DNA from: Ailurus styani | Taxonomy: Eukaryota > Chordata > Mammalia > Carnivora > Ailuridae | Assembly (NCBI GenBank): GCA_002007465.1 | Contig: LNAC01000003.1 | Coordinates: 15,199,483-15,263,482 of the forward strand | Direction of reading: 5' to 3' | DNA: 64,000 bases | Shown: positions 12,385-25,130 of the stretch, piece by piece | Position numbering within the stretch: position 1 is the stretch's first letter | Layout: each line of letters begins with the position of its first letter | Program-made: the position numbers and the translations under genes | Notes under the pieces: generated by a model | Told to the model about the DNA's origin: nothing | Seen by the model: the letters and a program-made list of their open reading frames with translations, nothing else | The model's database searches: none

Positions 12385-13587
12385 TTATCTTAACTGATAT
12401 TAAACATGCTATTTAAGTCTAGGTTTTTTTTTTTTTTGGAGATTTTGTCATTATCCTAGTAATTTTTCCAACTTCAGGAAGTGTTAAGTCATCATGATCT
12501 ATATGGATTAGCTAGATAAGAGGCAGTTCTTTGATTTTGAGAATTTGTTCTCCTTTTTCTGTGATTGAACATATTCCTTTACATTAAAAAATCACAAAAA
12601 ATAATGGCTTAGGACCTGGTTCATTCAAGGATGATCAATTTTAAAATCCTGGCTCATGATACACTAGTTATAACTTATTCATAAATTAGATGGTCATTTG
12701 TTTAGGTTGGGGATTATAGTTTGCTAGTGATGAGAAACGTTGTGTCTGTTTTCCAGGCCAATCTTTTCTTCCATAAAGCTACCAGAGAAATTGAACTTGT
12801 AAGTTATATGACTGTGGGTGTTTATAAAAGAAGAGCAAAGACAGCTAGGGGTCTGAAGGAATATTTCATCAGATGGTTTAGATTCAGGAGAATTACCTAC
12901 ATTACAGTATAGAACAAACCTGTTTAGTTACTTTATTATTCATGACAGCCATTCTCTCTCAGACAAAGCTAGGTAGGTGGACTCATTTTTAATATGTAAC
13001 TTATTTTACTCCAGATAAGCCATGATTTTTCTGTTTTGAAATGACCTCAGACACACTGTAAAAGAGCTGAGTGGTTTATAGTTTTCCAGGAAACTTAGGT
13101 GTGTTTGGTCTCTTTGGATTGCATAGAATGCTTTGGATATTTGGATAGGTTACTACTATGGATATCCACATGCAATAATATGGTTTGGGTTATCTTTCAA
13201 GTTTATAATACTATTGCCCCTATTTGCCACAAGTAGTTCATGGTAACCATATAATGGTGCATGACATTGCCTCCCAGGCATTGATGATTAGATTGAATTG
13301 GACATGGCACAATGGATGTCAACCAGATTTTGTTTGAGGGATTTTGGAATTGGGGATGAGATAGCAAGTGACTTTTGCTTACAGACACCATTTGACAGTT
13401 AACGTCAGGAGCTGTGGTCAGACCATAATATTCTATATGGACAAAGAATGAAAAAGAAGAATGCAGCTATGCAAAGAGAAGCATCATGTATAGAAATAAA
13501 AAGTCCTGATAGTTTACACTTCTCAGTTCTAGACACTATCTGAGATCTATCTGTTTAGGTTCCTTTCTTCCATTTCATCGCAGTATA

Positions 13588-13618
<31 letters not shown>

Positions 13619-14925
13619 TTTTTGCTTAAGGAAGCTTGAGTTGTTTCTGTCACTTACATCTAAGATATCTCACTAAATAATAATAGAATTCATCAATGAA
13701 GACAATCAATATGAAGACACATGTAAGTAATATGGTATGTGTCCAACATATTTGATTATATGATTAAATGTTATGATCTTTATAACTTTTGGTTTCAGAG
13801 GGTAACCTTTATCTGACTTTGTCTTCATATTTTGGGAATATTTCACTCTAGCCAATCAAGCACTTTCTATGATGATATTTAGGATGCACTTCAAATCTAA
13901 GATTACATGAAATCATTTACTTTATTTCATAGGGCAAAATATTGAGGAATTATCTTTGAAGAAACAAAGTAATAAGTCATAGTTACATCTAATGAGTTGT
14001 TATTGAATTTGTACAGGCAAATCAAAGACCTCCTTTTATACAGTTAGAAGTGCTGATCTTAACCGTTATGTTAGCTTGCCATTGATATCTTAATTTTACT
14101 GACAAAACTATAAAAGCGCAAAGCATTATGTCAGTTCTGTGTTGAACTACGGAATGTGTAAAATCTAAAAGAAGTAGACACTGTTGACTGGGAGTAATGT
14201 TTATTTATTTTTATTCCTGCACATGGCTACTTAAACATTTGAAATTTGTATAAAAACTTATCTTTTGATTTGTACCTTTATGACCTATTGCTCTCCAGAA
14301 GTGTCAGTTTTTGTGTGTATGTGCAATATATTTAATTTGTTATTTTATTGTTTTGAATTCATATAAAGTGGAGAGAATAGGTTTGGATCTGTTTGATCAA
14401 TTCCTACAGGTGCTAGTCTCCTTTAATTCTGGTATTGATTGCAGCGGGTGTAATGGGATCTGTGACTTCCTATGATACCATGTCAGCCTTCAGAGGAAAC
14501 AAAAGCTTTGAAAGCAAGTGGTTCAGGTTACTATTTATCTCATGACCCTATGAAAGTTGACATGTGTCATTAATAGTGACATGCCAGAGATTCAGATTTC
14601 TTTGGCATAGCTTCTGCAAGTTACGACAGTTCTCTGAATCTTCATAGTTCTGAAACCTTTCTATGTACATTACCCATGAGAATGTTAGTATTTCTTGAGT
14701 TCAGCAAGGTCGTATGAAAAGGAATTTTCCCCCTTTTCTCTGGTATCTGGTTGGCCTTTTTGTTTTAGATAACAATGAGTGGAAGAATTGTGATATTCTA
14801 GGAGCTCACAATTTAGTAAGGGGAATAAGCCATGGATACAAATAGTGGCAACTATCTCATAACTGAGGGTAAAGCAGTAGGGAAAAGTCATTTTGGAAAG
14901 TGGTGTGGGAGGCTGGTAGACCTGT
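12385..14925. other. Unassigned sequence with a CT repeat
   Basis: No gene recognised. It includes a (CT)n tract at about 13592-13618. The segment around 13200-13500 has an LTR-like feel that I could not assign. Confidence 0.4.
13590..13620. repeat. (CT)n microsatellite
   Basis: Imperfect CT/TTTCT tract followed by a T run. Confidence 0.85.
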
Positions 14926-14929
14926 TTCA

Positions 14930-15125
14930 GCTACTGTTTAATTTCTCACTGGTGATTTGGAAAATAAATATTATCTATATAACCTTCAGTTTCTTCATCT
15001 GAAAGTTATGAGACTAATAATAATATTCACTTAATTAGGTTGTTTGTTAGGAGAAAATGAGACAGTACATATTTCTAGATAATCGCAAGCACTCAAAAAG
15101 TATAAATGAAATGTAATGCTTGAAG
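14930..15125 (+). repeat. MIR-like SINE fossil
   Basis: The sense MIR block order is visible: 'cttcagtttcttcatctgaaa', then 'taataataatattcac', 'ggttgtttgttagga', and 'gcaagcactcaaaaag' near the 3' end. Ancient and diverged. Confidence 0.6.
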
Positions 15126-15469
15126 TAGAGGAGGAGAAGTTACTATTATCTAATATATTCAGAGAAAAAGCCGAGGAAGAGAGAACGTAACTGTAAGGTG
15201 TATAGGGTTTCAAAAACTAAGATGATGGGAAATGCTTGTTAAGTGATGGTTATCAGAGGTGAATGTGTGCCATATGACCTCAGGAAAGTAAGTAAACTAG
15301 TTTGAGAAATATCTAAGGCTTATGTGTTTCAGTGAGTCTTAAACTTTTCAAACCAAAAGATTCCTTAGGGGACAGGAAACATCTATCCCTAGGGAAGGGA
15401 ACACCACCACCACCAACGCCTCTTCTAATGCCACATAGTTAGAAACATGTATCAGTGTTTGGAATTGCT

Positions 15470-15650
15470 TGATTCTATGCTTTACATTCATTGTCTCAGT
15501 TTATTGCTAAAGTTACTCTTGGAGAGTCCATGAGTCTCATTTCATGAGATAAGAAAAGTGAGGCTCACAATTAATGAGTTAGTAGGTGGTGGAACTGGGA
15601 CTTGGAAATATGACTGCAGGCTGTCTTTCTAAACCATTCTGTATCCTGCT
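15470..15650 (-). repeat. MIR-like SINE fossil, antisense
   Basis: It reads 'tctcatttcatgagataagaaaagtgaggctcac' followed by 'ggtggaactgggactt', the antisense MIR core order. Confidence 0.55.
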
Positions 15651-16990
15651 TCTGGAGACTTGATCCTGGGTGTTCAATTTTTTGAAAGTCTCTTGTTTTA
15701 CTATTGTTATTTTTTTAAACCAAGAAAATGTTGAATCCAGCCCAACAATATATACATTTATTTTGATATAATGTTTTAAAATACTTTCTGTGCAAATGTT
15801 TTCATCTACTTAGTAGGTTAATAGTTTAACATAGACAGTCAATTTCTGAAGATCTGACAATTTTCAAGCATCTTCTTTCAAGGATAGGATATCTGGATAT
15901 AACCTTGAAAGAGCTTTGAGCTATTTTTAATTTGCTTTTTGATGGTGCTTTTCACTACATAATTCCTAGCCAAGATTTTTGCTCCTTTGTTTGCAAAACG
16001 AAATAAAAAATCTAATGTTTTCTTCAACATTTGCATGATTAATTTTAAAATTTGCTGTAATATTAAAAAATTTTATGCAGTTACTAATTAAGGTTTTATG
16101 ATAACAGAATAACTTTATATAAGGCTTTCTTAAAGTTTTATATTTTTTTCAGTTGATGATTTATAATTAAATACTTGTCATGGGGAATCATGAATCTCCT
16201 CTGAAGAAAACTTATAAATGGATTCCTAAATTTCAAATTTAGAGTCAGGTGTAGAGTCATTGAAATATATCTTCTATGAAATTAATAAAGGATAATTTTA
16301 AAGAAGTTGTAAATATCTGTATCATCCAGAATTACATTCTAATTGTTATTCACCACATTAGAGAAAAATATTATCTTTTAGTTGCAAATAATTCTATTAA
16401 TTTGTGTAATGTATATTTACTACTCACAAATTATCTTGTTTATACTTTAATGATGGAGACCAAATACTAGTTTGAATCAATTATGCTTAATATCTTGATT
16501 AGAAGCTTATCTCTGGGAAAGAAATAACAAAGTTTGAAAGATTTATGAAATTTAGGCATACCTGAAAACCACAGAAAGCTTTCATTTCTTGATAGCCAAA
16601 GATAAGTGGAAATTAAACTTAACCTGGTAACTAAAAGCAGACAAAGCATGTATCCAAATAGCACTAATTCTGGTTCTGATTTTAAGTAAGAGCTTGACTA
16701 TAATAGAACTTTAACTTTTAAATTATGTAACTGGATGTCCCTAGGAAAGTGAATTAAGATTACATTTACATGGAACATTTTATAGTAAAGGTGTAGGAAA
16801 CCAGCCAGAAAAGAGAGACAAAAATAATTTAAGAAATTATCATGCCACCATACAGACATTTTTTCCTTTGGCATGTGCCCCCAAATTTGTCTTTTCTACT
16901 AGGAATAAAATAAGATTGCTATATTGGTTGCAATTACTTAGACTGGAAACTCGCTTAAAGACAATACCCCAAAATACGACTGATTGATTG
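15651..16990. other. Unassigned AT-rich sequence
   Basis: No gene or repeat family recognised. Confidence 0.4.
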
Positions 16991-16999
16991 ACTGGTTGA

Positions 17000-18660
17000 T
17001 TTTTTAAAATTTTTAATTTTTTTGTTTTTTTTTGTCTTTAGATCTTTCATTTAAGACAGAGAATACTTTATTTAAACCCATGAGATAAATGGACAGCTTG
17101 GGTCTGAAATAAAGCATCATGTTTTCAAACATAGGTCAGTAATTGAATATGAGAGTAATACACTGCTATGTACAAATGAACTGATCAGAGCTCAACTTTT
17201 CAATGCTTAGGACAGGCTGAGCTTCTCTGTAAAATGTAAATGTAAAATGTAAAATTCCTCTCCTTCTTCTTTATCCTCTCCTCCTTCTTTACCCTTTACT
17301 TCAAAAGAATCTACACCAACCTCCTCATACTCTTTCTCAAGGGAAACCATATTCTCATGTGCCTCAGAAAACTCTCCTTCCTCCACACCCTCACCCACAC
17401 ACCAGTGAACAAAGGCATACTTGACATACATCACGTCAAACTTGGGATGCAGGTGAGCCCAGGCCTCAGCACTGGCTGTGGTATTGCTCAGCATGCACAA
17501 AGCTCACTGTACTTTGGCCACTTCTCCACCAAGTACCACAGTGGGAGGATGGTGATTAATGCCAACTTTGAAGCCAGTGAGGAGCCAGTCCACAAACTGG
17601 ATTATACACTTGGTCTAGAAGGTGGCAATGGCAGCATTAACATCTTTGGGAACCATGTCACTGTGGACCAATAGGCAGCGAGCCATGTATTTACCATGGC
17701 GAGGGACATGTTTCACCATCTGGTTGGCTGGCTCAAAGCATGCACTGATGATCACTGTTACAGAAGGTACAGATGGTAGGCTTTCTCAGCAGAGATGACA
17801 GGAGCATGTTTGGCCAGAAGGAAGTGGATATGGGGATAGGGCACCAGGTTAGTCTGGAATTCTGTCAGATCAACATTAAGGGCTCCATCAAACCTGAGGG
17901 AAGCAGTGATGGAAGACACAATCTGGCTAACAATGTGGTTAAGTTTAGTGCATGTTGGATGTTCAATATTGAGGTTTCTACTACAGATGGCCTCATTGTC
18001 TAGCATGAAGTTACAATCAGAGTGCTCCAGGGTGGTATGGGTAGTGAAGATGGAGTTGTAGGACTTAAATACAGCTGTGGAAACCTGGGGGGCTAGATTA
18101 ATGGAGAATTCCAGCTTGGACTTCTTGCCATAAATCCACAAAGGGTCATTCTATCAGCAGGGAGGTGAACCTGGAACCAGTTCCCCATCCAAAGCTGTGG
18201 AAAACCAAAAACCCTGAAGACCTGTGCACTGGTCAGACAGTTTCCAAATTCAGTCCAAGACGAGGTCAATGATCTTCTTGTCAATTGTGTAATGCCTTTG
18301 CTTACAGTTATTGGCAGCATCTTCCTTGCCTGTGTTAGACTGTTCAGGGTAGGGAAGCTGGCAGTAGGTGCCAATGTGAACTCCATTGATGACCGTGGTT
18401 CTGGGTCTACAAACACTGCCCAGGGCACATCCTTGCCAGCAGCCATCTCACTAAAGAAAGTGTTGAAGGAGTCATCTCCCTCCACAATAGTCTTGTCACT
18501 GGTATTTGAACAGGGCTGGATGCCCTGTTCCAGGCAATAGAGCTCCCAGAAGGCATTGCCAGTCTGGACACCAGCCTGGCCAACATGGATCTCCATCCAT
18601 GCAGTCAAGCATGGTTGCTACTTTGTGGCTGCTGAGCAGATAGAGGAGAGGAAAGAGTAA
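17000..18660 (-). pseudogene. Processed alpha-tubulin pseudogene (TUBA1B-like retrocopy)
   Basis: Alpha-tubulin is the GTP-binding half of the microtubule dimer; this copy cannot make it. The coding match runs without introns from ATG at 18612 to about 17247, the length of the ~451-residue family member. Clear blocks are IHVGQAGVQ and DDSFNTFF near the N-terminus, then [20 protein letters not shown] and [19 protein letters not shown] mid-protein, and VGVDS in the acidic tail. Damage seen: a 4-nt insertion just after the start, a 1-nt deletion near 18398, further frame changes near 18141 and between 17758 and 17500, and a TGA at 17504-17506. The nucleotide-binding loop GGGTGSG has become GWGTGSR (18170-18190). 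The stop codon is replaced by a TTTTACAT-type repeat. The downstream 3'UTR, with AATAAA at 17067-17072, resembles TUBA1B as I recall it. An eroded A-tail lies at about 17000-17040. No target duplication was recognised; the 5' limit is approximate. Confidence 0.95.
17067..17072 (-). other. Polyadenylation signal inherited by the tubulin retrocopy
   Basis: AATAAA on the minus strand, followed by 'gtattctctgtctta' and then A-rich sequence. This is the expected end of the parental mRNA. Confidence 0.85.
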
Positions 18661-18835
18661 GGTTGTTGCTTCTAAAAGTGAGACTCTTAGGCAGTTGATG
18701 TAAGAGAACTTGCCAAAATATGATTTATTTAAAAATGAAATGTAAAATTTTTATTTAAAAAAAACATGTTCTCTATGTGAAAAGAGTAAACAATCTGATG
18801 ATCAATAATTTTTGGAAAGGTACTTTCAGTTCTGG
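18661..18835. other. Unassigned flank of the tubulin retrocopy
   Basis: Nothing recognisable. Confidence 0.4.
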
Positions 18836-19060
18836 GAAACATGAGGTAGTTTTTAAAAATGGTCTCTGCCCTTGAGGAGTTCCAAGTTTAGCAAAATATA
18901 AAAAATGTAAGTATTTAAGTATATTATCATATTTATTACCTTCTACATACATAGTACAGGGGAATGAGTAGTGAGTTTATCTGAGATCAGTAAGACTTCA
19001 CAGAGACAGAGCTGATATATAAATAAATGAAGTATAATGAGATCTTCACTAATGAATACA
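18836..19060 (-). repeat. L2-like fossil
   Basis: 'ggtctctgcccttgaggagttccaagttta', followed later by 'agtaagacttcacagagacagagctga', follows the antisense L2 3' pattern. Diverged. Confidence 0.5.
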
Positions 19061-21104
19061 ATACATACAAAACAACATGTACAAGGGAGTGGAGAAAGAA
19101 AGTAATGTGTTCAGAGGCTGTGACTTTGGCAATTCCAGAAATTAAGGAGGGAATGACTTGGTGGATAGGTATGAGACTGCAGAGCAACCATATCAGGAGA
19201 TGAGTAGTGAGTTGTAAGATACTTGGAGGTTTTTTGTTTTTTATCCTTAGAGAAAACAGCTTAGAAAATTTTGTGGGTCAGCTACTCAAGAGAGGATAGT
19301 TCACACTACTAGTGTAAAAGAAAATTCACTAGTAGTAATCCAGGTGACATAGAAAAAACTTAAAAATTTATTTTCATAGTTTAAATGGTAAATTCAATAA
19401 TACCTAACCTGAGAGAGAGGAAGTAAGGATGAAGTAGGACAGACTGAAAGCCATTTCAGTATGATTTAATGATTAAATTAATACATACATATAGTGAGAA
19501 TGAGAGAGTCAAATTAACTTCCAGGAACGTGGCTTTGGGGAGAAAAAGGATAACAGATTCAATTTGGGCCTGTTGAATTTGAAGTTCCCATGGAGCACAC
19601 AGGTTATATGTATTCAGTAGAAAATCACATATACATGCTGTGGCCTTGGAGAAAAGGACAGGGCCATAATAGTATATTGGTAGGTATCTCATTCAAGTTC
19701 CCAAGAGGAAACTTATGAGCACTCAATAATAACTAGAATAATTCCAGGAGGGTATACTCACAAGGAGATGAATTATAAAAGTATGGGCAAGTTAAAAGGA
19801 AACCAAAAGTATATTGAAGGAAACTGTTACTAACAGCAATTAAAATATTACATTTTCTAAACTTAAACAGATGAGAGAAGGTAAAGGTCACCTAAAGCTA
19901 GTTGTAAATATATACAAGAATACAGGTGGCCATGAAAGAAACAGTGCCCATCTGTGGAGGGACACAGCCAGCTTGAGAGGAGACATCATAAGAGGGGAAT
20001 AAATAACCTGACCTGACTCTTCCTTTTCTCTAAACTTCTACTGGTGATCCCCATTGGCCAAACCTGGTCAAAGGAAGCCGTAGTGCTTAGGAGCTCATTG
20101 ATAGAGAACTTAAAGGTCTACTTCTTAGGGCGCAGAGCAAAGTGAGATGGCTAGGAGTTAATCTGGAGGAAGCAGTAGAAGATATCCATCACAGAAGCTC
20201 CAAGGGTTGCCTGCATCAGGCAGTGTGTGCCAAACAAGACAAGAGAGAGTCTCTGAGGGGAAAAAAAAAGGCAGGCAATATTAACACTGACAAGAAAATG
20301 AGAGGGAATTGATACAGTGGTCATCCTAGGGTTGCCTGATGGTAGGCCACTCATGGAAAGCCAGACTGATCATAATATAAAATATGGAAAGGTGAAGAAA
20401 CAAAACAATGAGGCAAGGAGAGTATATGATGGATATTGTAGGTGGTGATCTTAATAGCAACAGTTTTAGTGGGGTGGTATGAAAACAGTGATATTGCAAT
20501 GGATTAAGGAGTGAAAGGAAAGTAAGGAAGTTAAAGCAGTAAATGTAGACTCCTTTTTAAAGGTCTGTAGATTAAGGAAGAAGGATGGCTAGAGGGGCAG
20601 TCAAATGTGAGTTCCTTGAAGAAATGTTCAAAGGAAATAAGATTTATCTGATATTTTAATGCTGTAGGTTTAGACTCAGGAATATAAGGATTATATTTTA
20701 GGAAGGCAGCAACATCCATATTAAACAAGGCCGTTACAACCCTCAAAAGGAAATCAGTAACTACAATGTGTGTCTCTTCCTCTTGGTTCTCAAACTATGT
20801 GTGCTAGAACCTGGACCAGATAGTATGTGAAGTATTAGTTGAAGGTGCTCTCAACCTGGTTTTCGAGGCCATGTGTTGGCCCTTACTGATCTTGCAGTTA
20901 AACGGAGATGTATTTATGTGAGTATGGTTTACTTCAGAGAAAAGGGAATACCCAGATCTTTTTAAGCACTAGGTTACCATTAAGTGATGAGACAGTACAG
21001 ATCATAGAGATTTTAATAGACAGAGCAGGTTTCTATCTTACTTCTTCAACTCATACTATGTATATACAAAATACCTTTATACCAGTGGATGGAGTCAGTG
21101 TTGA
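19061..21104. other. Unassigned sequence
   Basis: No exon or family recognised. Open frames here are short and featureless. Confidence 0.4.
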
Positions 21105-21105
21105 G

Positions 21106-21322
21106 CAGTGGTTCTCAGTGGAAGGTGATTTTGCCTTCCTCACGGGGACATTTGGCAATGTCTGGAGATACTTGGTTGTCACAACTGGGGATATACTATT
21201 ATCATCTTGTAGACAAAAACCAAGAATGCTGCTAAGCATCCTATAATGCACAGGACAGCCACACCTATAATGAAGATTTATACAGCCCAAAATGTTAATA
21301 GTGGAGCTGTTGAAAAATCCTG
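21106..21322 (+). mobile_element. MER20-like hAT-Charlie MITE fossil
   Basis: It starts cagtggttctcagtgg and carries 'ggggacatttggcaatgtctgg', 'ttggttgtcacaactgggg', 'gctgctaagcatcctataatgcacaggacagcc' and 'cccaaaatgttaatagtg', the MER20 order from memory. It ends near 'gaaaaatcctg', complementary in kind to the start. MER20 is non-autonomous, so no protein is expected. Confidence 0.82.
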
Positions 21323-22450
21323 GTGTTGTGTTCTGAGGAAGGAGAGGAAAGTACAAGAGACATGTATCCTGCCCCATCCAGTGATTCCTCAAAAGGAGGG
21401 AGTAGATATGCCAGAGATCCTCATGAAGTTGCAGGGTTTAGAACTAGAAGAAACTGGAGTTCTGTCTTATAACTGAATTTGAGAGTATCAACCCATAAAG
21501 ACGTCCTACCACGCTAAAACTTGGATGGGGGAGCAAGAAATATGGGCACATGATGAGAAGGTCTGGACACAGGAAGGGTTTCAGATCATCCCTTGATTTC
21601 CCACTCCACTGGAGGAGAATGGAAGTGATCCAGAAATTCCTGTAGACCCAGGGAGGCTGAGAGATAGGGTCATGTGCTTGCCAGTAACAAAACAACATAG
21701 ACAGAGAATTTCACTGAAGGCTCCATGAGGTAAGTAGTGCAAATCCATCGCCTGAACATGTGGGAAGTGGAGAGGACTGTGCTCTCATAAGGATCAAAAA
21801 ACCCAGGGGTTCTTCTCTACTGGAAATGATCATCCCAGATCTGACAGCTGCATGCCACCAAAGACGCTTCTGCCATAAACAGTTCATGCCCCATCCTAGC
21901 TATATGTCCCTAGGGAGCTGAGTGAGCCTCTGGGAGCAAGTAGTTCAGGGCCCAAGTGAGGTAATTAAGACGGCCTTGTGAACACCTTGAGATGGAAGTT
22001 AAACAGGATAGTAACTGCTTTAAACAAACCAGAGCCAGAGAGTGAAAATCTCAAGTGGACTCCATAAAGATTTCTGCATGAAGTGGGGCGATCAGAAACT
22101 TGGGTTGTGTTGAAAAATTTCAGTTTTAGAATATCTTAATTATATTGACTTATACTGCTGATATTTCAGATCCATTACACATTTAAAAATTAATATTGGA
22201 TTATTCAACTGTTACATTCCTTTTATTTAAGAATTGACTCCTCTGTCCCATGCCTTTTTTTTTTAACAGGAATCAAGATTATATATGAAAGCATTTTTAC
22301 ATTTAAATTATATTTATGCTGATTTTAGAGATACTTTTCTTATACATATCATAATTTCTTATCACAATAAATTTAGTGATTCAACTATTTTATGATTATT
22401 TCTTGACAGTTGGCTATGATAGAATCTATGGGTGTTTTTATAGTACTATA
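21323..22450. other. Unassigned sequence
   Basis: 21480-22100 is less AT-rich and could be an old LTR remnant, but no family is recognised. Confidence 0.35.
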
Positions 22451-22468
22451 AAACCAGGATTTTATTTA

Positions 22469-22675
22469 TTTATTTTTTTTTTAGATTTTATTTATTCATT
22501 TGACACACAGAGAGAGATTACAAGTAGGCAGAGAGGCAGGCAGAGAGAAAGGAGAGAGGAGAAAGCAGGCTCCCTGCTGAGCAGAGAGCCCGATGTGGGC
22601 CTCGATCCCAGGACCCTGGGATCATGACCTGAGCCGAAGGCAGCGGCTTTAACCCACTGAGCCACCCAGGCGCCC
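22469..22675 (-). mobile_element. Can-SINE (SINEC), young full-length copy
   Basis: Antisense copy with the mustelid-type head. It is flanked by a 17-bp target duplication, aaccaggattttattta, at 22452-22468 and 22677-22693. It lies head-to-head with the next SINE. Confidence 0.96.
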
Positions 22676-22710
22676 TAACCAGGATTTTATTTAAATAAAA
22701 ACATCAGAGG

Positions 22711-22946
22711 GCCACCTGGATGGCTCAGTCAGTTAAGCAACCGACTCAGTTTTGGCTCAGGTTGTGATCTCAGGGTCCTGGGATGGAGTCCCACATGAGC
22801 CTGGGTGCTCAGCCCAGCGTCAGCTTGAGAATCGCTTCCTCTCCCTCTCCCTCTCCCCCTCAGCCCCTCAGCCCCTCATCTTCTCCCTGTGTGCTATCTC
22901 TCTCAAATAAATAAATACATAAAATGTTAATTAAAAAAAAAGAAAA
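22711..22946 (+). mobile_element. Can-SINE, older subtype, sense
   Basis: It reads 'gccacctggatggctcagtcagttaagc', then 'ggctcaggttgtgatctcagggtcctggg', a CCCTCT-rich middle and the tail 'ctctcaaataaataaatacataaaa'. Probable duplicated flanks are aaaacatca and aaaagcatca. It includes 'cagcccct' repeats. Confidence 0.92.
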
Positions 22947-24540
22947 GCATCATAAAATGAGAGATCTGTAAAGATAAGCATTGGAAAATGAGGGATCCAT
23001 AAGGGACAGTATTCTGGGCCACCTAAATTTTAAAATATCATGGGGATACAGTTATATTAAAGAACAAAACATAGCTTGGTTTTATGGAGAACTGGTAAAT
23101 AAATGGAAAGATTTTTTCCCTAAAATCTCCATAAATAAGTATTCATGTCTATAGTAACTATTTTAAAAGATTATAAGAAACTTATAGAAATAGTATGGTA
23201 TTATTTAAATAAATTCAGGAAAAAAACCTAATGGCAAGAAAAAAGTTATCTTCCCCTTTCCAATTTTTTTTCTTATTCCCAATTAGGAAAGCCTTACTCA
23301 TATATAAGTTTTCTGAATGCATACAAGCGGCCCTCCTGATCATCCTTGACAGTAGAAGTTTCCACCTATCTTTTTGGTCCCTCCCTAGTCACCACTACCA
23401 CCACCTTCCACCTCCTAAGACCTCTTTGCACTTCTCACCCTGCACACTAAAGCCTTTCCCCATTACTGTTTTTCAGTGATGCACCTTATTGTCAGACTTC
23501 TACCATAGAGAGAGTACGGGCTGGGAAGAAAGGGGGTAAGAGTTTAGAAAATGTAGGGATAGACACACCCATGAAGTTCTTATTCCAGATTGACATAGTA
23601 GCTGTAATTTCAAATGGGCACACCCCCATCTTAACTCTGCCATTGCAAAAGATAAAATGTTCTTTAGCTTAATTGTAGAAATTTCCCAGGTTTCAGTCTA
23701 TTACTCGAGCCAAGAATTTGGGGATTCAGGCTGTTGCTCATTGTTTTTCTCTAAACTACCGAGTGCCGTTAGAAGCATCTCCTCCCCCTGCAAGTCCTTG
23801 AATGTCTCCTTCCTGGCATGCTGTTCCGATGGCAGTAGCTCAGTTTCCAAAGCCTTCATTGAGCTCTTTGTTCCAGATTACTAAAGGTAAAATGTGAATC
23901 AGAGATGTGCTATGTCATGCTGGCTGTTCGGATTCTTCTCATAGAAACTAGATGAACTTTTGGTTTGTTTGTTTTCAGCCCTAATTAAGCAAGATGAATA
24001 ATTCTAAATTCCTTCTTATTTACCAAGCTTGCTTAAGGTTAGATCACTGGGGTACAACCCTGGCCCATTTGTGTATCATGGTAGCCCCTCCAATGTCACC
24101 TCTGCAACCTACTCATGGTATCATTTTTCCCCCCCACTAATCAGAATTCTTTATTCCAAAAACCACAAATGGTCTCTGGTGTATTTGAACTGCCAAAAAA
24201 ATCATCTGGAAAAAAAAGTTAGACAAATATAATAGGGAAGATAGGGAAATAGGCTCAGAAAAACTCAGAAAACCTAAATGGCTAGAAGCCTAGGCAAGGT
24301 CATCTAAGGAAATATCTGTGGGTATAGGGCCAAGGCTGCCACCATTGGATTCTGGATTCTGCCACTGGCTCTGCTGCCCCTCAACTGTGGAGGCTGCTAC
24401 TGGCAGCACCTGCCTACTTCTCCTAGATAGTCATAATTAATTCTAAATTTGCTCTATTTCCCTGGCATGAGTACCTGACTGATGAAGCATAGCTTCCAGG
24501 AATCATAGAGAACAAATGTGTAATTTTAAAGCTTCTTTAT
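22947..24540. other. Unassigned sequence
   Basis: No gene recognised. Pyrimidine-rich stretches (23350-23480) give open frames without similarity to any protein I know. Confidence 0.4.
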
Positions 24541-24770
24541 TGGAAGGTGGTCCCTAAATTTTACCAAGTTAATACATTGGTGTATTTCCCCAAATATAAA
24601 TAATGGCAGTGGGCTGGAAATATTCCAGTGCTTTTTCAGATTTACTCTCCATCCTTTTGCATCTTGCTCTGTGCCTTGAAATGCTGACTTGTGCAGACTC
24701 CATTAACTCATCCCCTTATTTGGCTTCAGCTAGGGTAACCAGCAGAAAGCCCAGGCAGGAGACCAATTGG

Positions 24771-24827
<57 letters not shown>

Positions 24828-25130
24828 AGAGAGATAAGGGTGTTTATTTCATTGTCTTTCTTCTTTCGGGGTCTCTATGGACTGGCTATATCATTTGACA
24901 GAATCATTAGCTTCTGTAGAAGTCTTTTCTAGCTTTTTCTAGCTTTCTGGATCACTGGGATCCTATAACTGCACTCTTTGACCTTTTGACTCTCATGCTG
25001 ATGGCATGAGATACCTCGTGACTTCCTTATGAATTACCCTGATTTTTGTAAATTGTCCCTTAATTAAATCCTTGTCAAATTATTATCATTTGGATGTGTC
25101 ACCTGTTTCTTCCTGGGACCCCAAATTATA
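24541..25130. repeat. Old interspersed repeat, family not assigned, with GA array
   Basis: The segment from 'ggagaccaattggagaggag' to 'aattgtcccttaattaaatcc...cctgggaccccaaattatacag' resembles a recurring ancient mammalian repeat 3' end. I cannot name it confidently. It is split by the GA microsatellite at 24771-24834. Confidence 0.4.
24771..24834. repeat. (GA)n microsatellite
   Basis: Roughly 25 GA units with minor interruption, grown inside the older repeat. Confidence 0.96.

Noticed and set aside
17357..18540. Plus-strand frames of 76-105 codons
   Set aside because: They are antisense shadows of the tubulin retrocopy.
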